Positions 25,718 to 35,672 of a stretch of 51,291 nt of DNA are shown one piece after another; the stretch's first letter is position 1, and the number at the start of each line of letters is the position of its first letter. Under the pieces are notes generated by a model that saw only the letters and a program-made list of their open reading frames with translations, did no database searches and had not been told where the DNA came from. The stretch is from Promethearchaeota archaeon (GTDB lineage Archaea > Asgardarchaeota > Lokiarchaeia > Sigynarchaeales > SOKP01): assembly GCA_019058515.1 (NCBI GenBank), contig JAHPYY010000126.1, forward strand, positions 1 to 51,291. Reading direction: 5' to 3'. Both the position numbers and the translations under genes were made by a program.

Positions 25718-26842
25718 CTACACGATTTTAACTGCTTCTTGGCACTTTTCTTTAACAATTCTTTTACCAATTGTAGAAACTCTTTTAGCTAATTCCGTGA
25801 TCTTCCACTTTTCGTACCCTTTCACATATGTAGCAAAGTTATCTTGAAGAGGATCTTTCCATTTGGAGGGTATCATGTCGACTCCAAGTTGCGCTCCTAA
25901 TACAGCTCCAATGTTTCCGCAGTTGCAATCCGTATCAAGTCCCATCATAGCAGCAATGCAGATGGATTTTCCAAGAGGATCTTTATCTTGGGCTCCATAT
26001 AACAAGGACAGGATAATTATGCCAATATTTGGCAGTATATGAACTCCGGCTAATTCTCCATGTATAAACTTTTTTCTTTTCTTGCTAAGTAGTGACTCTG
26101 ATTGAGTTCCTTTAGTTTCTGTAATTTTTAAGTCGTTATATCTAACATGATCCCAATAATTAATTAAGGCCTCTCTAGCTAGTCTAAAATCGTTTGGGAA
26201 TTGCTTATAGAGGGAAATTGCTTTATGTATAATTTGAGTGTACAGACTTTCTTTAGTTGGGGGGACATAATTAAGGCTTAAATCAATATTTTTTCGGATA
26301 TCTGCTTCAAAAAACGAGTTGGATAGTAAGACGGCAACGAAAATTTCACCTTCAATACCAATTCCAGCGTGAGAGATCGAACCGTCAATTTCCGAGTAAT
26401 ATTTCGCGACTTTTGGACATCCAGGAGCAATTTGACCCCAAATATCTGCTCTCATTTGCGCACCTATTGCATCGAAGTAGAAATTGTTATTGGTTCCCGA
26501 TTCAGGTGGCCAAATCCCACGCTTTAGGTTCTTTAGAGCGATTAATTCAGCAGTAAAATTAAGCGTATAAAGTCGATCAACCCATTCTTGGGCAATATTC
26601 TTGGCTGTTAAATCTATTCCGTGCTTTTCTAAGGCTACTAACGCACAGATTTCGTACATCTCGTCGTCATTGACATAATTTAAATCGATTGGCTCAGGAT
26701 AGTATTTAATATCGCCATATTTTTCTTTAATTGTTTCATAGGGTTTAAATTCCATGGACGCACCTACAAAATCACCTGCAATACGTCCAATCCAAGAACC
26801 TAAAACCTTGTTATAGTAATCTTCTGAAGGTATTTCTTTCAC
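25718..26842 (-). CDS. ADP-ribosylglycohydrolase family protein
   Basis: 374 residues, DraG/ARH fold. The metal-binding acids are visible: GDFVGASMEF near 19, NDDEMYE near 58 and GLDTDCNCGNIGAVLGA near 320, a standard Mg motif. Family members remove ADP-ribose from proteins or act on related nucleoside or sugar conjugates. It is read directly after a Gfo/Idh dehydrogenase (13-base gap). With that partner a sugar or nucleoside substrate is more likely than DraG-type protein repair (inference). Confidence 0.88.
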   Translation of the reverse strand: MKEIPSEDYYNKVLGSWIGRIAGDFVGASMEFKPYETIKEKYGDIKYYPEPIDLNYVNDDEMYEICALVALEKHGIDLTAKNIAQEWVDRLYTLNFTAELIALKNLKRGIWPPESGTNNNFYFDAIGAQMRADIWGQIAPGCPKVAKYYSEIDGSISHAGIGIEGEIFVAVLLSNSFFEADIRKNIDLSLNYVPPTKESLYTQIIHKAISLYKQFPNDFRLAREALINYWDHVRYNDLKITETKGTQSESLLSKKRKKFIHGELAGVHILPNIGIIILSLLYGAQDKDPLGKSICIAAMMGLDTDCNCGNIGAVLGAQLGVDMIPSKWKDPLQDNFATYVKGYEKWKITELAKRVSTIGKRIVKEKCQEAVKIV

Positions 26843-26855
26843 GATAACAGCACAA

Positions 26856-27986
26856 CTAATTCCACTTTAAAGGTGCGTAATTTTTTAATGGAAGTTTAAT
26901 GGTGCATTGGTTACGCTGCGATTCGTAAGCGGCTAATACGATTTCTAAGCCAGCTTTTCCATCGTGAACAGTAGGTATCCACTCTTCAGGAAATCCAACA
27001 TCCTCATTATAACGACCCGAAGCTTGATTGATAAAACTACGGACCTCTCTCGCATAGGCACCTTCCCAGCGGTTTTTGGGAAATTTAGTCTCAATTTCTA
27101 AGAGTTTACTAGTCTTAGTTTTTCTCGTAAGTTTTCTAATTGTCATTGGTTTCCTCAAATATTCGCTTGGAACATCGAACATATAAGTCCCATTCGTCCC
27201 ATGAACTCTCCCTTGTTCCTCACCAAAGACTTCGCCAAAAAACGCTTCAGAACGCTCAAATATTGCAGTAACATCGCTATTTTTGAATGATAGCAAAACC
27301 ATCGAATGGTCCTCATTAACTCTACTTTTATTTATCCTCCTAATCTGTGCGCTAACGCTATCTACTTCTCCAAACCACCATCTAAACAGATCAAAATAGT
27401 GAGGGCCATGATCTAAAAGGTCTCCTCCTCCGGATCTCTCGTTCGTCATTCTCCACAATCCTGCTTCTTGTATTAAATCAGAACTTGGATTTAATCCGAG
27501 GTCAGGCATAGCGTGATACCAATAAACTGATGCGTGGAATATATCTCCGATATCTCTTTCTATTATTTTTTCTTTTATGAATTGAAATCCTAAATCAAAT
27601 CTCTTTTGCGTAGCAGTTTGAAAAACCACTCCATTGTTTTCCACTGCCCTTGTTACTTTATTAACCTCTTCTAACGAAATGCCGATCGGTTTTTCGCATA
27701 AGATGTGCTTTCCGTTCTTAGCAGCTCGGATTGCTTGCTCGCAGTGAGCCCAATGAGGGGAGCATATGCTTACTGCATCGATTTTTGGATCATCCAACAA
27801 ATCTTCGGCATTTTGGTACGCTTTTGGCACCTTATATCGTTCTTTGACGTGTTTGAGATGAGTTTCAAGAGGATCAGAAACCGCGTGTATATCGATCAGT
27901 GACGATTTATGGTAAACGGGTAGATGTCCAATATTCGCAACGGTTCCACATCCTATAACTCCAATTTTTAATTTATCATTCAACAC
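26856..27986 (-). CDS. Gfo/Idh/MocA-family dehydrogenase
   Basis: 376 residues. N-terminal Rossmann fold with GVIGCGTVANIGHLP near 9, CSPHWAH, and the catalytic Lys in CEKPIG near 98. The C-terminal domain has GGGDLLDHGPHYFDLFRWWFG. It oxidises or epimerises a sugar or cyclitol with NAD(P). The first gene of a two-gene operon with the ADP-ribosylglycohydrolase. Substrate not determinable. No signal peptide. Confidence 0.88.
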   Translation of the reverse strand: MLNDKLKIGVIGCGTVANIGHLPVYHKSSLIDIHAVSDPLETHLKHVKERYKVPKAYQNAEDLLDDPKIDAVSICSPHWAHCEQAIRAAKNGKHILCEKPIGISLEEVNKVTRAVENNGVVFQTATQKRFDLGFQFIKEKIIERDIGDIFHASVYWYHAMPDLGLNPSSDLIQEAGLWRMTNERSGGGDLLDHGPHYFDLFRWWFGEVDSVSAQIRRINKSRVNEDHSMVLLSFKNSDVTAIFERSEAFFGEVFGEEQGRVHGTNGTYMFDVPSEYLRKPMTIRKLTRKTKTSKLLEIETKFPKNRWEGAYAREVRSFINQASGRYNEDVGFPEEWIPTVHDGKAGLEIVLAAYESQRNQCTIKLPLKNYAPLKWN

Positions 27987-28126
27987 TTTATTTAAACTCG
28001 CAATAACTATGTTTTAAGAATTAAATAATTAAATTCTTTAAATTATATATTTAAATATATAAAATTAAAAAATATAATAAAACCTAAGATAAAAACAAAA
28101 TAAGTTTGATTAAAAATTTGTTTAGT

Positions 28127-29188
28127 TTATATTATCTGCTTTACAGCTATTTTCTTTATTGTATTGTACGCATCCGTTAAACATCTCTCAGCATCGATGA
28201 CTATATCGTTGATTATGTCTGACACGCTTTTAATTTCGCTAATAAGACCCGCGCTTTGCCCCATAAATACCGTCCCTTCGTTAATATCCCCTTTATATGT
28301 CTCTTCTAATCCATAAACTTCCTCGTTTACTTTAGATATTGAATTTTCGCCAGATAATTTTTCATCTTTGTGTATTACTAGATTCTGTCTCTCAGCGTAG
28401 TTATTCTTCCATACTCTTGCAGGGCCAAAAACTCCAGTTATTAATTTGGTGTCTAATCCGTTTGAATTAACAACAGTGTTCTTGTAAATGTCTCGAAATT
28501 CGCACTCTTTTGAGGAAATAAATCTTGAACCCATAGCAATGGCACCAGCACCCATAGATATTGCAGAAGCTAATCCCTCACCCGTAGCAAAACCACCACT
28601 CGCTATTACAGGTACCTCGGGGAACTTATTCCTTATTTGTTGTAATAATACTAGTGTGCTTATTGTTTCGTATGGCTGATGACCTCCTCCTTCGTTTCCA
28701 GTTACAACTAATCCATCGATTCCAGAGTTTACTAATTTTTCAGCAAGCTCTAAAGTGGGAATTACATGAAAATGCTTAATTTGTGAACCACTTTCTTTTA
28801 ATTTTTCAAAATGCTTGTTATATATCATTCTTGGAGAACCAGCACTTGTTATTAAATAAACACATTGTTCTCTAAGTTTTGGATTTCTCATAATAAAGCT
28901 TGGGAGCTGTCTACATAGTTTAATAGCATCAGGTTGCAATCTAGCAGTTCTAATGTTAAATCCAAAAGGTTTATCTGTATGCTCGATTACATATTCCATA
29001 CTCTTTTTCATTTCGTCTACACTTACTGTTTCATGAAGGCTAATATGACTTAAAACGCCTAAACCACCAGCTTCTGACACCGCTATAGTTAGTTTGGTGG
29101 TGTAAAAAGGTCCCATTGGGGCTGCAATAATGGGATGCTTAATTCCTAACATTTTAGTGATATGTGTTTCTATTACCATTATATTCAC
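28127..29188 (-). CDS. Nitronate monooxygenase (2-nitropropane dioxygenase-like flavoenzyme)
   Basis: 353 residues, FMN-binding TIM barrel: N-terminal GIKHPIIAAPMGPFYTTKLT, GLVVTGNEGGGH near 172, then VIASGGFATGEG and GAGAIAMGSRF for phosphate and flavin binding. Family members oxidise nitronates; several homologues are enoyl reductases, so the annotation names the family rather than a proven reaction. The gene stands alone. MNIMVIET has two possible starts. Confidence 0.85.
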   Translation of the reverse strand: MNIMVIETHITKMLGIKHPIIAAPMGPFYTTKLTIAVSEAGGLGVLSHISLHETVSVDEMKKSMEYVIEHTDKPFGFNIRTARLQPDAIKLCRQLPSFIMRNPKLREQCVYLITSAGSPRMIYNKHFEKLKESGSQIKHFHVIPTLELAEKLVNSGIDGLVVTGNEGGGHQPYETISTLVLLQQIRNKFPEVPVIASGGFATGEGLASAISMGAGAIAMGSRFISSKECEFRDIYKNTVVNSNGLDTKLITGVFGPARVWKNNYAERQNLVIHKDEKLSGENSISKVNEEVYGLEETYKGDINEGTVFMGQSAGLISEIKSVSDIINDIVIDAERCLTDAYNTIKKIAVKQII

Positions 29189-29530
29189 TTCTCTGATCTA
29201 AATGAGATTGTATAAGATTCCGCTTATAAAATCAAAAGATCATTTATTTTAATCAAAAATTCATTTATAAAATTTTCACACAAAAGCCGATTTTAAGAAG
29301 TATCAAAATGTTATCGATATGATTATATATTCCGTAAGTAAAATCTATAATAAAAATTACGGGAGTAATAATACAGATTTAGTTTTCCTTTTGTCTAGGA
29401 TAATTGCAATTTTAACGACTATTTTCAGTAAAAATGTTCGTTTTTCTCAAAATGATTTATCAAAATGGCACCCTTAAGAAATCACTTGGATTTTAAATAG
29501 AAATATAAAATTTAAAGTAATGTTTTCGTG

Positions 29531-29555
29531 AATTGAAAAGAGTTGTTGCGACTTA
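29531..29555 (+). promoter_or_regulatory. Element shared with the upstream region of the decayed PAS kinase
   Basis: ATTGAAAAGAGTTGTTGCGACTTA resembles ATTGAAGAGTTGTTGCACTTA at 37556-37576. Both lie 120-180 bases upstream of PAS-kinase genes. It may be leftover homology or a common regulatory site. The rest of the 534-base gap 29189-29722 shows only AT-rich sequence; GAGG lies nine bases before the kinase start. Confidence 0.3.
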
Positions 29556-29722
29556 CTTTTCTTAAATCTTTGTTTTCTTAACTTATAAAACTTTTACAAA
29601 TTAAAGAAACTATTATAAAATCTTTTTTTTTTTAATTTATTAATTAGATTTTATCTTAGTAAATTATTAAATCTGTATAAAATCTATAAGCATAACTATA
29701 TGCTCATCTTGAGGTAAACTGT

Positions 29723-32014
29723 ATGATAGGGGATATTAGTGGTAATTTAGAGGAATCTATAGAAAGTTTTAAAGTAATAACCGAGCAATCTCTCATTGGA
29801 ATACTGATTATACAAGACGGCCTATTTAAATACTATAACGAGAGAGTTGTTAACGGTTTAGGTTATTCTGCAGAAGAAATTAAGAATTGGGCCCCATATG
29901 AATTTAGTAAAACCATCCATCCCGATGATCGGGAATTTGTAATGGAACAAGCCCGGAAAAAGCAAGCGGGTGAGACTGATGTCGTTAATATGTATCAATA
30001 TAGAGCTATAAAAAGAAACGGGGAAGTCGAATGGCTTGAAGTTTTCGCAAAAACTATTAATTATGGAGGTCGCCCTGCAGATTTAGTAATGTCATTTAAT
30101 ATTACTGATAAAATAAATGCTGAACAGAAGGTAAAAGAATCAGAAGAGAAATTCAGAACAATTGCTGAACAATCTCTAATTGGAATAGCAATCTTACAAG
30201 ATGGACTTTTTAAGTATGTCAACAAAAAATATACGGAATTAAGTGGTTATTCTGCGGAAGAGATTAAGAGTTGGGCTCCTAACGAATTTATTAAAGTAGT
30301 TTATCCTGAAGATCGTGAATTTGTGATGGAACAGGCCAGGAAAAAGCAGGCTGGTGATCCAGACATAGTTACTCAATATCAATGTAGAGCCTTAACAAAA
30401 GATGGAAAAGTGGGTTGGCGTATAATTTTCGGAAAGACTATTGATTATGGAGGTCGGCCTGCGGATTTAGTAATGTCGTACGATATTACAGAGAGAATTA
30501 TAGCTCAACAAAAATTAAAAGAATCGGAAGAGAACTTTAGGAATATTGCAGAACAATCATTAATTGGAATAGTAATCATACAAGATGGGCTTTTTAAGTA
30601 CTTCAATGATAGATTTTCTAAAATGGATGGCTATTCTGCGGAAGAGATTAAGAATTGGGCTCCTTATGAATTTGCGAAGCTTTTTCACCCAGAAGATCGG
30701 GAATTTGTGATGGAACAAGCCAGGAAAAAACAAGCTGGTGATCCAGATGTCGTTAGTCAATATCAATGTAGAGTAATAACAAAAGATGGCAAAGTTGGCT
30801 GGCGTAAAATTTTTGGGAAAACTATTAATTATGGAGGTCGACCTGCGGATTTAGTAATGTCGTACGATATTACAGATAAAATCATAGCTCAGCAAATGTT
30901 AAAAGAATCGGAAGATAAATTCAGGACTATTGCGGAACAGTCCCAAATTGGAATAGGTATTTTACAAGATGGACTTCCTAAATACTTCAATAAAAGATTT
31001 TGTGAGTTAAATGGGTATACTGCAGAAGAAATTAAGAGTTGGGCTCCTAATGAATTTGTTAAAATTGTACATCCGAAAGATCGAGAATTTGTGATGGAGC
31101 AAATCCGAAAAAAGCAAGCAGGTGAACTTGATGGAGCTAATCAATATCAAATAAAAGTAATAACTAAGGATGGAGACATTGGCTGGCGTGAAATACTTGG
31201 GAAAACGATTAACTATGGAGGTCGACCTGCGGATTTAGTAATGTCACATGACATTACTGATAAAGTTGTTGCCGAAAAAAACTTAAAAAAGTCTAAGGAA
31301 AAATATCAATATGCATTTAATCAGAGTGAGTTTTACAAAGATTTGTTTGTACATGATATAAATAATACCTTACAAAGTCTATTATCTTCCATACAACTTA
31401 TCGATTTGGAAATAGAAGAACTGGAAAAAAAAGAGGGTATCAAACAATATATAGATGTGATCTATAGACAAATTAATAGAGGGGTAAATTTAATTTCTAA
31501 TGTTCGCAAATTGTCTCAATTGGAAAGTCATGAAATATCTAGTGAAATTATAGATGTCTTTCAAGTTCTAAATCAATCTATAGAATTATTGCGGAATGCT
31601 TTTCAAGAAAGGAAAATTAATATCGAAATTGATACATGTAGTGATAAACTTTCAATCCGTGGTAATGGATTACTTCATGATGTTTTCGAAAATATTTTAA
31701 TTAACTCAGTGAAATATAATAATAACAAAATTGTTGAAATAATGATTAAAGTCTCAGAAGTGGATCAAGAGGATAATATTTACTACAGATTGGAATTTAT
31801 GGACAATGGAATTGGGATTGAAGACTCACGTAAAGAAAATGCATTAAGTCGTGTCGATACTCATTCTAAAACCACCTATGGAATGGGTTTGGGTTTATCT
31901 TTGGTAAAAAAAATAATTGAAAATTATAAAGGAAAAATCTGGATTGAGGATAGAATTAAAGGAGATTTCTCCAAGGGAACTAACATAATATTACTGATAC
32001 CAAGAGGAGATTAA
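29723..32014 (+). CDS. Histidine kinase with four tandem PAS domains
   Basis: 763 residues, no membrane segment, so cytoplasmic. Four PAS/PAC units of exactly 128 residues each (EQS at 21, 149, 277 and 405), with near-identical blocks EFVMEQARKKQAG and YGGRPADLVMS in every unit. A short coiled coil links to the dimer domain with phospho-acceptor H544 (FVHDINNTLQ), then N-box (ENILINS near 656), DNGIGIE at 694 and GMGLGLSLVKKII. A single response regulator starts at its last base (TAATG overlap), so the two form a pair. The ligand or cofactor of the PAS domains is unknown. Confidence 0.92.
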   Translation: MIGDISGNLEESIESFKVITEQSLIGILIIQDGLFKYYNERVVNGLGYSAEEIKNWAPYEFSKTIHPDDREFVMEQARKKQAGETDVVNMYQYRAIKRNGEVEWLEVFAKTINYGGRPADLVMSFNITDKINAEQKVKESEEKFRTIAEQSLIGIAILQDGLFKYVNKKYTELSGYSAEEIKSWAPNEFIKVVYPEDREFVMEQARKKQAGDPDIVTQYQCRALTKDGKVGWRIIFGKTIDYGGRPADLVMSYDITERIIAQQKLKESEENFRNIAEQSLIGIVIIQDGLFKYFNDRFSKMDGYSAEEIKNWAPYEFAKLFHPEDREFVMEQARKKQAGDPDVVSQYQCRVITKDGKVGWRKIFGKTINYGGRPADLVMSYDITDKIIAQQMLKESEDKFRTIAEQSQIGIGILQDGLPKYFNKRFCELNGYTAEEIKSWAPNEFVKIVHPKDREFVMEQIRKKQAGELDGANQYQIKVITKDGDIGWREILGKTINYGGRPADLVMSHDITDKVVAEKNLKKSKEKYQYAFNQSEFYKDLFVHDINNTLQSLLSSIQLIDLEIEELEKKEGIKQYIDVIYRQINRGVNLISNVRKLSQLESHEISSEIIDVFQVLNQSIELLRNAFQERKINIEIDTCSDKLSIRGNGLLHDVFENILINSVKYNNNKIVEIMIKVSEVDQEDNIYYRLEFMDNGIGIEDSRKENALSRVDTHSKTTYGMGLGLSLVKKIIENYKGKIWIEDRIKGDFSKGTNIILLIPRGD
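29783..31270 (+). repeat. Four 384-base tandem repeats encoding PAS units
   Basis: Each unit spans 384 bases with the same codon phase and no spacer drift. Units 2 and 3 share long identical stretches, suggesting recent expansion by unequal recombination. Confidence 0.8.
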
Positions 32015-32391
32015 TGATGGTTAGAATTCTAATTGTTGATGACGATAAAGATATACAATTTTTATATCAAAAAATGTTAGAGCGTCTAGGTTTTGATGTT
32101 ATAGGGGTCGCTAAAGATGGTCAAGAGGCAGTAGACATTTTCAAATCCATTCATGATAAACCGGATGTGATTCTAATGGATCATCGAATGCCAAATAAGA
32201 ATGGAATCGAGGCTACAAAAGAGATACTTGATATCAATAGTCATACTAAAATTATTTTTACTAGCGCTGACAATAGCATAAAAAATAAAGCAATATCCAT
32301 TGGAGCTTTAAGTTTTAAAGAAAAACCTTTTGGCATTGAGAGATTAAAAAATAATATTCTAAAATCTATGGAGAAAAATCAAGAAATCTAG
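32014..32391 (+). CDS. Single-domain response regulator (CheY-like)
   Basis: 125 residues, one receiver domain: acidic triad DDD at 9-11, phospho-acceptor D56 (ILMDHRMPNKNG), FTSADN switch and KEKPFG Lys. It shares one base with the stop of the four-PAS kinase, so it is translationally coupled and the likely phosphate acceptor. No output domain. Confidence 0.92.
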   Translation: MMVRILIVDDDKDIQFLYQKMLERLGFDVIGVAKDGQEAVDIFKSIHDKPDVILMDHRMPNKNGIEATKEILDINSHTKIIFTSADNSIKNKAISIGALSFKEKPFGIERLKNNILKSMEKNQEI

Positions 32392-32430
32392 TTATCCAAT
32401 TGGGATAAGCTTTTTTTTGTCTTAGATCTC

Positions 32431-33180
32431 CTAAACAATTAACTCAAGACCATCATAAGTAACGCTAGTTTGTGGAAATATTGTTTCAACCACTTTCATT
32501 ATTCTATATCGATCATTAACGCTTTCAAATAGGCTTGCATCAAAGTGAGTCAGTAGTAATTGTTTTACATTCCCATTTTTTGCAATTAACGCGATTTCCT
32601 CTGGTTTCAGATGCGGCCAACCCCATTTTTCTTGGCCAGGTTTATAAGAGCATTCACTTATGAGTACATCTGCATCACTTGATAGAAGCGTTAAGTTTTC
32701 GCAAACACCTGTGTCCGTACAATAAGTAATAAGTTTATTCTCTAATTCAAATCGATATCCAACGCATACATCTGAATGAACAAGTAATTTTACTGTAAAT
32801 GGAATAGGAATTTTGTGTGTACCTTCTTGAACTTCTTTAATTTCAATTTTATAAGGTAAGTGTGACAATACTGTACTGTATGGATGATCAAATATATTAT
32901 TTAGAGCAATTTTGGTTCCTTTAAAACCGTAGATGGTAATCCCTTGATAATACCTAAATTTACTTAATATATGTAGTCCTATGATGTGATCAAGATGGGT
33001 ATGTGATAAAAACAGGATTATTGGTTTATCCTCTTCGATATATTTCTCGAGCCTCCAAAGTCCATCTCCCGCATCAAGAACGATATAATGGCTTTCTGTG
33101 TCAATTAAAGTACAAATAGTATTATTATAACTGGAATACCATCCGTTTGTGCCTAAGAACGCAATTTTCGTTGATTTCAC
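32431..33180 (-). CDS. MBL-fold metal-dependent hydrolase (RNase Z-like)
   Basis: 249 residues. HTHLDH at 60-65 is the HxHxDH zinc motif; AGDGLW before it, SECSY near 180 and THFDASLF near 222 complete the two-metal site. The family includes RNase Z, phosphodiesterases and lactonases; substrate not fixed. It is convergent with the kinase/regulator pair. Confidence 0.85.
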   Translation of the reverse strand: MKSTKIAFLGTNGWYSSYNNTICTLIDTESHYIVLDAGDGLWRLEKYIEEDKPIILFLSHTHLDHIIGLHILSKFRYYQGITIYGFKGTKIALNNIFDHPYSTVLSHLPYKIEIKEVQEGTHKIPIPFTVKLLVHSDVCVGYRFELENKLITYCTDTGVCENLTLLSSDADVLISECSYKPGQEKWGWPHLKPEEIALIAKNGNVKQLLLTHFDASLFESVNDRYRIMKVVETIFPQTSVTYDGLELIV

Positions 33181-33382
33181 ACCTTAATTAAGAGAATAGA
33201 GAAAAAACAAATTTCTCATTTTAAATCCATAATTTTTATATCTTTTAATTTTAAAGGTTATAGACAATAAACTAATATATTCTAGATATTCAATGGGGTA
33301 ATTAATGGGGGTACCTTATGATTTTTAACTAATTCTCTATCGGGTATAACCTTCATATTTCAAAATGAAAATGAAAACATCA

Positions 33383-35488
33383 TTAGGGAATGGTAAATTG
33401 CGCTTCTAATAAATCGCTTTTGTCAGAAGAGGAACCTACATATAGCTTATAGGTTAGTGGTTCCACACTCCAAGAAGTTTGAGAAACATCGTAGTAAGAT
33501 AGATCCTTGGCAGACAGAGAGAGAGAGACGGTTTTGCTTTCACCAGAATTCAAAAAGATGCGCTTAAACCTTTTTAATTCTTTAATATGGCGCTCCACTT
33601 TGGAATTTTGCGCACTAATATACACTTGAACTACCTCATCTCCATCGACTTTACCTGTGTTTTTCACATCAACCGAAATTTGTAGTTTTCCATCAATAGC
33701 AATTCTTTTATTATCTAGTTTAAGATTTGAGTAGCTAAATGTGGTGTAACTGAGCCCGTATCCAAACGGATAGCGTGGTATGTGCTCATACTTGTCTACG
33801 AATCTGTATCCGTGGTAATAACCGTATGTAGTTTTTCTTGCGTTCCGATTGAAGGCTGGGAGTTGCTTTTCAGACTTTGGGAAAGTACACGGGCATTTCC
33901 CACTAGGATTCACATCTCCAAATATTATCTCTCCCAACGCAGTCCCTCCTTCCATACCCCCGTACCAAAACATTAATATTGCCTTAACCTTTTCGCGCCA
34001 CGATTCGGTGATGATGGAACCTCCTGAATGCATTACCACGATTACACTTTGATTGACTTGCGCTATATTTTCGATTAATTTGATATCTCTTGGCTTGAGA
34101 GTCATGAACTCGCGGTCACCACCGATTTTCATTATCGCTTCTCCTTCGTCTTTGTAATCAAATCCAGCTACGATGACTACTACATCCAGATTCGAAGCTT
34201 TGCTCACTGCTTCCCCAACATCAGAACCGTCGTAATGTATTACCTCAATGTCGTCCCCTGCTAGCTTTTGTACACCTTTAAATACCGTAATAACATATTC
34301 AGGTGAAACTCTACTGCTCCCTTTATCACCAATGAGAGGTTTATCGGCGTATTCTCCAAAAACTCCAATCCTTTTAACTTCAGATCTTTTTAGGGGTAGA
34401 AAATCGTTGTTGTTTTCTAACAAGACGATTCCCTTTCTAGCAGCTTCTAACGCTAGCTGAACATGTTCTTTGCAAGCAGAAAGCGATACGGGATATTTTG
34501 CGTCGTCTTTAGAATGGGCAAAGCGAATTTTTGTTCTTAGTAAACGTATAACCGCCTCATCAATGTAATTTTCTGGGATTTCACCACTCTCAACGAGTCG
34601 CTTCATTTTTTTTCCCTTCATTCTAAATTCCCACGGCATTTCAAGGTCCATGCCTCCAAGAATCGCTTCTTTTCCATTCCGTACGCAATAAATCCAATCA
34701 GACGCCACAAAACCCTGAAAGTCCCACTCTCGTTTTAAAATGTCTCTTAATAAATGAATGTGATGTCCGCAAGCTACACCGTTCACATAATTGTATGCTG
34801 CCATCAGCGACCCAACTCCAGCATCAACGCATTTCTTGAAATGTGGTAAAAACACTTCCCTGAGCGTGCGCTCGTCGACTGTTACATCCACTTTCATTCG
34901 AGTGGTTTCTTGATTATTCACGGCGTAATGTTTCGAACACGCTATGATTTTATGCTTTTGTACTCCTCTGACTAAAGCGCTTCCCATTTCTCCTAAAATG
35001 TAAGTGTCCTCTCCATAAGATTCTTGAGATCTTCCCCCACGAGGATGATACATTTGATTGATGCACACTCCTCCAAACCAATCATTTCCATGTACTCGCA
35101 TTTCGGTTCCAATGGCGTTACCCACTCGCTCCTCTAAATTTACATCAAACGACGCAGCTCTAGCGATTGCAACGGGGAAACAGGTAGGTTTTTTTACTCC
35201 CTTTTTTGGTCCGACTACACCTCGAGGGCCATCTGAAAAAATCATTGGGGGAATTCCCAATCTCTTGTTTCCCGAGGCTTTGTTGATCAGACCATAAAAC
35301 CTGCTTCCTTCGCTTTTTTTAGCAACAGAGGCTATGGCTTGTACTCGGGTATACATTCCTACCATTTGCTTAAGTTTTTCTTCTAAACTCATTTCAGCAA
35401 GTATATTCCTTGCTACATCCTCTATTTTGTCTTGAGACATACCCTCAAGTGAGTTCCAATCAATAAGAGAATTGATTTCTTCCTTCAT
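33383..35488 (-). CDS. Beta-glucosidase, glycoside hydrolase family 3
   Basis: 701 residues, hydrolyses terminal beta-glucosides or similar. N-terminal TIM barrel with FSDGPRG near 85, KHYAVNN near 186 and nucleophile D264 in FVASDW, then the beta-sandwich domain (KGIVLLENN near 345, MHSGGS, WYGGMEGG) and a C-terminal fibronectin III-like domain (YPFGYGLSYTTF). No signal peptide, so cytoplasmic. A perfect tandem 11-mer upstream carries a motif shared with the rhamnosidase promoter. Confidence 0.93.
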   Translation of the reverse strand: MKEEINSLIDWNSLEGMSQDKIEDVARNILAEMSLEEKLKQMVGMYTRVQAIASVAKKSEGSRFYGLINKASGNKRLGIPPMIFSDGPRGVVGPKKGVKKPTCFPVAIARAASFDVNLEERVGNAIGTEMRVHGNDWFGGVCINQMYHPRGGRSQESYGEDTYILGEMGSALVRGVQKHKIIACSKHYAVNNQETTRMKVDVTVDERTLREVFLPHFKKCVDAGVGSLMAAYNYVNGVACGHHIHLLRDILKREWDFQGFVASDWIYCVRNGKEAILGGMDLEMPWEFRMKGKKMKRLVESGEIPENYIDEAVIRLLRTKIRFAHSKDDAKYPVSLSACKEHVQLALEAARKGIVLLENNNDFLPLKRSEVKRIGVFGEYADKPLIGDKGSSRVSPEYVITVFKGVQKLAGDDIEVIHYDGSDVGEAVSKASNLDVVVIVAGFDYKDEGEAIMKIGGDREFMTLKPRDIKLIENIAQVNQSVIVVMHSGGSIITESWREKVKAILMFWYGGMEGGTALGEIIFGDVNPSGKCPCTFPKSEKQLPAFNRNARKTTYGYYHGYRFVDKYEHIPRYPFGYGLSYTTFSYSNLKLDNKRIAIDGKLQISVDVKNTGKVDGDEVVQVYISAQNSKVERHIKELKRFKRIFLNSGESKTVSLSLSAKDLSYYDVSQTSWSVEPLTYKLYVGSSSDKSDLLEAQFTIP

Positions 35489-35531
35489 AATTCGTATATA
35501 ATTTGATTTTAAATGGTAATAATCAAACAGG

Positions 35532-35553
35532 TTATTCTCAGATTATTCTCAGA
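35532..35553. promoter_or_regulatory. Tandem 11-mer upstream of the GH3 gene
   Basis: TTATTCTCAGA occurs twice without a gap, 45-65 bases upstream of the GH3 start. GATTATTCTC inside it also occurs in both duplicated elements upstream of the GH78 and surface-protein genes (8645, 9624), in opposite orientation relative to the gene. Confidence 0.4.
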
Positions 35554-35672
35554 TATAACTTTTTTTGTTATATTAGTATATTTGGCTAGTTTAATAAGAA
35601 TTTTCAATGAAAATGAGAGAGTTTGAAACAATAATCATTATAATTATATTATTTAATTAATATTCAAACCAC

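Noticed and set aside
29783..31270. Regular repeats considered as a CRISPR array
   Set aside because: The 384-base periodicity is coding PAS domains; no short repeats with unique spacers occur in the window.
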